Of a stretch of 9,984 nucleotides of DNA, positions 6,731 through 9,984 are shown piece after piece. Each line of letters opens with the position of its first letter. The first letter of the stretch is position 1. The notes under the pieces are model-generated. The model was not told the origin of the DNA and ran no database searches. It saw only the letters and a list, made by a program, of their open reading frames with translations. Origin of the DNA: Flavobacterium sp. (GTDB lineage: Bacteria > Bacteroidota > Bacteroidia > Flavobacteriales > Flavobacteriaceae). The stretch is from assembly GCA_005792865.1 (NCBI GenBank), contig SXQR01000127.1, positions 1-9,984 on the forward strand, read 5' to 3'. The position numbers and the translations under genes are program-made.

Positions 6731-6904
6731 GTACGTAACTTTCCGTGCCCCCGTTTCCCGGTGCCCCTTCTTCCACATTTATTTCTCCTCGCTCGCACCG
6801 TATAGTTTAGCCTAAAGGCTTTGGGCAATATTTGCGGTTTAACCACAGCGGGGGTAACGGAGAAGTCGCGAGATTGTGGGCGGCGGGTGGGGGAAAAATA
6901 TGTT

Positions 6905-6932
6905 GAGAGTCGTCAGTCGTCAATCGTCAGCC
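6905..6932. repeat. Heptamer array, four units
   Basis: Units GAGAGTC and GTCAGTC are followed by GTCAATC and GTCAGCC, all directly abutting. This is the most regular array in the window: TCA recurs at 6913, 6920 and 6927. Confidence 0.8.
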
Positions 6933-7042
6933 GGATTGCTCCTCTACTTTAAAAACTTGCAACCTTATAAACTTTATTTGATAAAGGCCTCTCGTTTCTC
7001 CATTCGACATTCGTCAATTATGTTAATTGGTACATTTCCACA

Positions 7043-7071
7043 TTGAATAATTGTTGCATTGTTTACTTTTG
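7043..7071 (+). promoter_or_regulatory. Strong Bacteroidota-type promoter for the DUF3109 gene
   Basis: TTG (7043-7045) is followed after exactly 18 bases by TACTTTTG (7064-7071), a full match to TTG-N17-19-TAnnTTTG. Only five bases separate the -7 element from the ATG at 7077, so the transcript would start at or within a few bases of the start codon. Confidence 0.85.
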
Positions 7072-7076
7072 CGGCC

Positions 7077-7667
7077 ATGTTTCAACTTGGCAAAACCATT
7101 GTCTCTGAGGACATTCTGGAAAAGGAGTTCGTCTGTAACCTTGCTGCGTGCAAGGGCGGTTGCTGTATTGACGGCGATGCGGGCGCTCCGTTGGCCGAAT
7201 CTGAGAAGGCCATTCTCGATGAGATCTATCCGGCAGTAAAGCCCTTCTTGCGGCCCGAGGGAATTGCCGCGATTGAGGTGCAGGGAACGTGGGTCATCGG
7301 TACCGATGGCACGCTTGAAACTCCGCTGATCGACAATAAGGACTGTGCTTACGTCATCTTCGACGGGCCAACCGCCCTCTGCGGCATAGAACAGGCTTAT
7401 AACCAGGGGCTGATTTCCTGGAAAAAGCCGGTCTCCTGCCATTTGTATCCGGTCCGAGTCAAAGATTTCTCCGAATTTGCGGCTGTCAATTATGACCGAT
7501 GGGAGATTTGCGACGATGCGTGCGCGCTGGGCAAGGAGCTCGAAGTTCCGGTTTACAAGTTTGTAAAGGAGGCATTGATCAGGCGTTTTGGTCCCGATTG
7601 GTACGCCGAACTGGAAAAGATCGCCGACGAACACAAAAAGCAACCTTCCGCACGCCAAAATTCCTAA
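7077..7667 (+). CDS. DUF3109 family Cys-rich protein
   Basis: The protein has 196 residues and nine cysteines: C20, C25, C29 and C30 in the motif C-N-L-A-A-C-K-G-G-C-C (20-30), then C90, C102, C121 in V-S-C-H-L-Y-P (119-125), and C145 and C149 in E-I-C-D-D-A-C (143-149). This layout matches DUF3109 proteins, common in Bacteroidota, and resembles the YkgJ-like CxxxxCxxxCC group that is proposed to bind zinc or an iron-sulfur cluster. No signal peptide or membrane helix is seen, so it is probably cytoplasmic. The function is unknown. The frame opens at 7059, but that start would lie upstream of the likely transcription start; the ATG at 7077 gives the usual MFQxxKTIVSE N-terminus. It precedes nrdB by 241 bases on the same strand but probably has its own transcript. 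Confidence 0.9.
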   Translation: MFQLGKTIVSEDILEKEFVCNLAACKGGCCIDGDAGAPLAESEKAILDEIYPAVKPFLRPEGIAAIEVQGTWVIGTDGTLETPLIDNKDCAYVIFDGPTALCGIEQAYNQGLISWKKPVSCHLYPVRVKDFSEFAAVNYDRWEICDDACALGKELEVPVYKFVKEALIRRFGPDWYAELEKIADEHKKQPSARQNS

Positions 7668-7808
7668 GCTGTCCCCCGACGGCGCCAAGCCCAATGATGA
7701 CGGGCATCGGGCAATTTCGCATGTATTTAAAGACCTGATTTACAAGACAATAGTCATCACGTCGAAACATACCGTTATATTCCGGCGTTGTTAAAAACTA
7801 TCTGCGAT

Positions 7809-7855
7809 TGTGGAAAAATAGGGCTTTAAAAATCCGCTTCGATTGCCAATCTTTG
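7809..7855 (+). promoter_or_regulatory. Candidate nrdB control region
   Basis: AATCTTTG (7848-7855) matches the -7 consensus TAnnTTTG at all but the first base and lies 53 bases before the nrdB ATG; no clear TTG is seen at the right distance. Upstream, TGTGGAAAA (7809-7817) differs by one base from the DnaA box TGTGGATAA. NrdR boxes were looked for and not recognised. The element is uncertain. Confidence 0.3.
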
Positions 7856-7908
7856 TACTCGAAGTCAAAGCTTAAAGTTCTGTTAAAAATCATATAAAAA
7901 ATTTCCCC

Positions 7909-8886
7909 ATGTCAGCCATCGAACCTATCCTGCAGGAAAACAAGAACCGATTCGTGATCTTCCCGATCAAGCATCACGACATCTGGGAATGGTACAAGAA
8001 AATGGAGGCCAGCTTCTGGACTGCGGAGGAAATCGACTTGCAGCAGGATCTTTCGGACTGGAACAATAAGCTAAACGAGGACGAGAAATATTTCATCAAG
8101 CACATTCTCGCGTTCTTCGCGGCTTCGGATGGAATCGTCAATGAGAACCTGGCCGAGAATTTCGTCAATGAGGTCCAGTATCCCGAGGCCAAATTCTTCT
8201 ACGGATTCCAGATCATGATGGAAAACATCCACAGCGAGACTTATTCGCTTTTGATCGATACCTATGTGAAGGACGAGGTTGAAAAAGACCGCCTTTTCCA
8301 TGCGCTGGAAGTTTTTCCGGCGATCAAAAAGAAGGCCGAATGGGCGCTCAAGTGGATTTCTTCGGACTCATTTGCCGAAAGGCTGATTGCGTTCGCGGCG
8401 GTCGAGGGCATTTTCTTTTCGGGTGCTTTTTGCTCGATCTACTGGCTCAAGAAGCGCGGCCTGATGCCGGGGCTAACCTTTTCAAATGAGCTGATTTCCA
8501 GGGACGAGGGCGTTCATTGCGACTTTGCCGTCCACCTGCACAACCATCACTTGGTGAACAAGGTCAGCAAAAAACGCATCAAGGAAATCATCACCGATGC
8601 GCTGGACATTGAGCGCGAGTTCATCACCGAGTCGCTCCCCGTATCCCTGATCGGGATGAACGCGACGTTGATGACGCAGTATCTTGAATTCGTAACCGAC
8701 AGGCTTTTGGTGGAACTCGGTTGCGACCGCGTTTACAATGCGTCGAACCCGTTCGATTTCATGGACATGATCTCGCTCCAGGGCAAGACCAATTTCTTTG
8801 AAAAGCGCGTCGCCGAATATCAAAAAGCGGGAGTCATGAACAATGATTCTGATTCACAAAAGATATCGTTTGATGCCGATTTCTAG
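7909..8886 (+). CDS. nrdB: Class Ia ribonucleoside-diphosphate reductase, beta subunit
   Basis: The 325-residue protein is the diiron/tyrosyl-radical subunit of the aerobic reductase that converts ribonucleoside diphosphates to deoxyribonucleotides with NrdA. All metal ligands can be placed: D74, E105 and H108 (M-E-N-I-H-S-E, 104-110), E166 (V-E-G-I-F-F-S-G), and E200 and H203 (R-D-E-G-V-H). Y112 is the radical tyrosine, seven residues after E105 as in mouse R2 and E. coli R2. The C-terminus S-F-D-A-D-F resembles the mouse R2 tail (DADF) that docks on the alpha subunit, so this is the eukaryote-like Ia subgroup. The length is slightly short of E. coli NrdB (376), as usual in this phylum. It precedes nrdA by 159 bases and the two are probably co-transcribed, since no promoter was seen between them. 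Confidence 0.97.
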   Translation: MSAIEPILQENKNRFVIFPIKHHDIWEWYKKMEASFWTAEEIDLQQDLSDWNNKLNEDEKYFIKHILAFFAASDGIVNENLAENFVNEVQYPEAKFFYGFQIMMENIHSETYSLLIDTYVKDEVEKDRLFHALEVFPAIKKKAEWALKWISSDSFAERLIAFAAVEGIFFSGAFCSIYWLKKRGLMPGLTFSNELISRDEGVHCDFAVHLHNHHLVNKVSKKRIKEIITDALDIEREFITESLPVSLIGMNATLMTQYLEFVTDRLLVELGCDRVYNASNPFDFMDMISLQGKTNFFEKRVAEYQKAGVMNNDSDSQKISFDADF

Positions 8887-8914
8887 CGGTCGGCCGTCAG
8901 TTGTCAGCTATCAG
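8887..8914 (+). repeat. Heptamer array directly after the nrdB stop codon
   Basis: Four abutting 7-base units start at the first base after the nrdB TAG, among them CCGTCAG, TTGTCAG and CTATCAG. TCA recurs at 8897, 8904 and 8911. The end of the array forms a hairpin with the next bases: CAGCTA (8905-8910), loop TCAG, TAGCTG (8915-8920). Confidence 0.8.
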
Positions 8915-8956
8915 TAGCTGCAATTGAACCGACAACATTTCGTTTAAGATAAACAG

Positions 8957-8991
8957 GCTGAAAGCTGAATGCAGATGCCTGATAGCTAAAT
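8957..8991 (-). repeat. Heptamer array in inverted orientation between nrdB and nrdA
   Basis: Five abutting 7-base units run on the plus strand as GCTGAAA, GCTGAAT, then GCAGATG, CCTGATA and GCTAAAT. Read on the minus strand they are the same TCAGC-type unit as the array at 8887-8914. CTGATAGC (8979-8986) is the exact complement of GCTATCAG (8907-8914), so the two arrays can pair. Confidence 0.75.
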
Positions 8992-9006
8992 TACAAATAA
9001 CCCGAA

Positions 9007-9026
9007 GCAGGGAAGGGATTTCCTGC
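9007..9026 (+). other. Small hairpin upstream of nrdA
   Basis: GCAGG (9007-9011) pairs with CCTGC (9022-9026), extended by A-T pairs 9013/9021 and 9014/9020 with G9012 bulged, around the five-base loop GGGAT. It ends 19 bases before the nrdA ATG. No T-run follows, so it is not a standard terminator; an mRNA processing or translation role is possible but unsupported. Confidence 0.35.
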
Positions 9027-9045
9027 CTCACAAACCCATCGACCT

Positions 9046-9984
9046 ATGTATGTAGTAAAGAGGAGCGGCCAGAGAGAGCCGGTCATGTTTGACAAGATCA
9101 CCGACAGGATCAAGAAATTGTGCTACGGCCTGAACGACCTGGTGGACGCCGTGAAGGTGGCCATGCGCGTCATTGAAGGGCTTTATGACGGCGTGACCAC
9201 ATCGGAACTGGACAACCTCGCGGCAGAGACCGCAGCATCCATGACCATCGCACACCCCGATTATGCCCAACTTGCGGCCCGCATCGCGATTTCCAACCTG
9301 CACAAGAACACCAAGAAGTCGTTCAGCGAGACGATGTCAGACATGTACCACTACGTTAATCCTCGCACGGGGATGGAGTCGCCGCTTTTGTCCGATGAGG
9401 TTTACGAGGTTATCAAGAACAACGCGGAGTTCCTGGATTCGCACGTCATTTACAACCGCGATTTCAACTACGATTATTTCGGGTTCAAGACACTCGAGCG
9501 CTCCTACCTGCTCAAGATCAATGGCAAGATCGTCGAGCGTCCGCAGCACATGCTCATGCGCGTCGCCGTCGGCATCCACCTGAACGACCTTCAGGCGGTC
9601 ATCGAGACCTACGACCTGATGTCAAAAAAATATTTCACCCACGCCACGCCAACGCTTTTCAACGCGGGAACGCCAAAGCCGCAGATGTCGTCGTGCTTCC
9701 TTTTGCAGATGCAGGACGATTCAATCGACGGCATTTACGACACGCTCAAGCAGACCGCAAAGATCTCTCAATCGGCAGGCGGGATCGGCCTTTCGATCCA
9801 CAATGTCCGCGCGACGGGATCTTACATCCGCGGCACCAATGGCACCTCGAACGGCATTGTTCCGATGCTCCGCGTGTTCAACGACACCGCGCGCTACGTG
9901 GACCAGGGCGGTGGCAAGCGCAAGGGCAGCTTCGCGATCTATGTGGAGACCTGGCATGCCGATATCTTTGAATTTCTCGACCTG
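9046..9984 (+). CDS. nrdA: Class Ia ribonucleoside-diphosphate reductase, alpha subunit (5' part, cut by window edge)
   Basis: The frame runs without a stop from the ATG at 9046 to the last base, 313 residues of a protein that usually has about 750-850. It is the catalytic subunit paired with NrdB. An N-terminal ATP-cone (about 1-90, beginning [10 protein letters not shown]) should bind ATP or dATP and switch overall activity. H199[11 protein letters not shown] (199-210) and S216-C217 in M-S-S-C-F-L-L (214-220) are the start of the catalytic core; C217 corresponds to mouse R1 C218, one of the reducing thiols. D225-[10 protein letters not shown]244-G-G-I-G-L-S and G262-T-N-G-T-S-N-G (after I261-R) match the specificity and substrate-binding segments of eukaryote-like R1. 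The radical and second active-site cysteines lie beyond the window. The start gives the family N-terminus MYVVKRSG; no Shine-Dalgarno is seen. Confidence 0.96.
   Translation, partial: MYVVKRSGQREPVMFDKITDRIKKLCYGLNDLVDAVKVAMRVIEGLYDGVTTSELDNLAAETAASMTIAHPDYAQLAARIAISNLHKNTKKSFSETMSDMYHYVNPRTGMESPLLSDEVYEVIKNNAEFLDSHVIYNRDFNYDYFGFKTLERSYLLKINGKIVERPQHMLMRVAVGIHLNDLQAVIETYDLMSKKYFTHATPTLFNAGTPKPQMSSCFLLQMQDDSIDGIYDTLKQTAKISQSAGGIGLSIHNVRATGSYIRGTNGTSNGIVPMLRVFNDTARYVDQGGGKRKGSFAIYVETWHADIFEFLDL

Larger units (their letters stand above)
6648..7042. other. Long intergenic stretch without a recognisable gene
   Basis: About 400 bases between the marC promoter and the DUF3109 promoter hold no convincing reading frame. 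Visible contents are two heptamer arrays (6696-6730, 6905-6932), a weaker three-unit heptamer stretch (7001-7021, units CATTCGA and CATTCGT), a pyrimidine-rich segment (about 6745-6795), a small inverted repeat AGCCT/AGGCT (6809-6820) and a G-rich segment (about 6878-6896). I see no tRNA, SRP RNA, tmRNA or RNase P signature and no strong promoter. An unrecognised small RNA in 6736-6900 cannot be excluded. Confidence 0.5.

Noticed and set aside
7023..7694. 223-codon minus-strand open frame opposite the DUF3109 gene
   Set aside because: The plus strand encodes a full-length conserved Cys-rich protein with its own promoter; the minus frame has no recognisable features.
7668..7720. Terminator after the DUF3109 gene
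   Set aside because: Short GCCC/GGGC pairings are present but there is no stable stem followed by a T-run.
7668..7908. NrdR boxes upstream of nrdB
   Set aside because: No pair of 16-base sites resembling the NrdR consensus was seen.
5113..8991. Heptamer arrays as a CRISPR array
   Set aside because: Units are 7 bases, abutting and degenerate, with no 25-40-base repeats, no unique spacers and no cas genes.

Overview
The window reads as a chromosomal housekeeping segment from a member of the Flavobacteriaceae, close to Flavobacterium. Nearly every protein resembles its Flavobacterium counterpart over its full length. Several genes are preceded by the Bacteroidota-type promoter (TTG, 17-19 bases, TAnnTTTG), and Shine-Dalgarno sequences are mostly absent. 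G+C looks close to one half by eye (not counted), which is high for Flavobacterium. No mobile element, phage, CRISPR array, rRNA or tRNA was found.

Layout. 1-179: start of a GNAT acetyltransferase (-), cut by the window edge. 297-1304: class I fructose-1,6-bisphosphatase, fbp (+). 1305-1802: secreted coiled-coil protein (-), meeting fbp tail to tail inside a TGATCA palindrome. 1860-1891: terminator. 1912-2343: TerB-like protein (-) with a very good promoter. 2483-5099: compact + operon of a HupE/UreJ-type membrane protein, a dCMP deaminase-family enzyme and a membrane-anchored S41 C-terminal processing protease. 5148-5950: two-gene - operon of a small two-helix membrane protein and a short FAD-binding oxidoreductase, joined by a TAATG overlap. 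5989-6564: MarC-family membrane protein (-). 6565-7076: 512 bases without a gene. 7077-7667: Cys-rich DUF3109 protein (+), probably on a nearly leaderless transcript. 7909 to the end: class Ia ribonucleotide reductase, nrdB and then nrdA (+), with nrdA cut by the window edge.

Functional themes. dCMP deaminase and NrdAB both supply deoxynucleotides, though they sit in separate transcription units. Fbp serves gluconeogenesis. The other genes are envelope or poorly characterised functions typical of the family.

The least explained structure lies between the genes. At least six non-coding stretches (5113-5147, 6573-6628, 6696-6730, 6905-6932, 8887-8914, 8957-8991) are degenerate arrays with a strict 7-base period, most built on a TCA core (TGA when inverted). 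They lie at gene 3' ends, in the probable marC leader, and as a facing pair between nrdB and nrdA. They resemble in principle the heptameric STRR repeats of cyanobacteria. I do not recall a named flavobacterial family of this kind, so this is the main item to check. I see no clear evidence of a new enzymatic or defence system.
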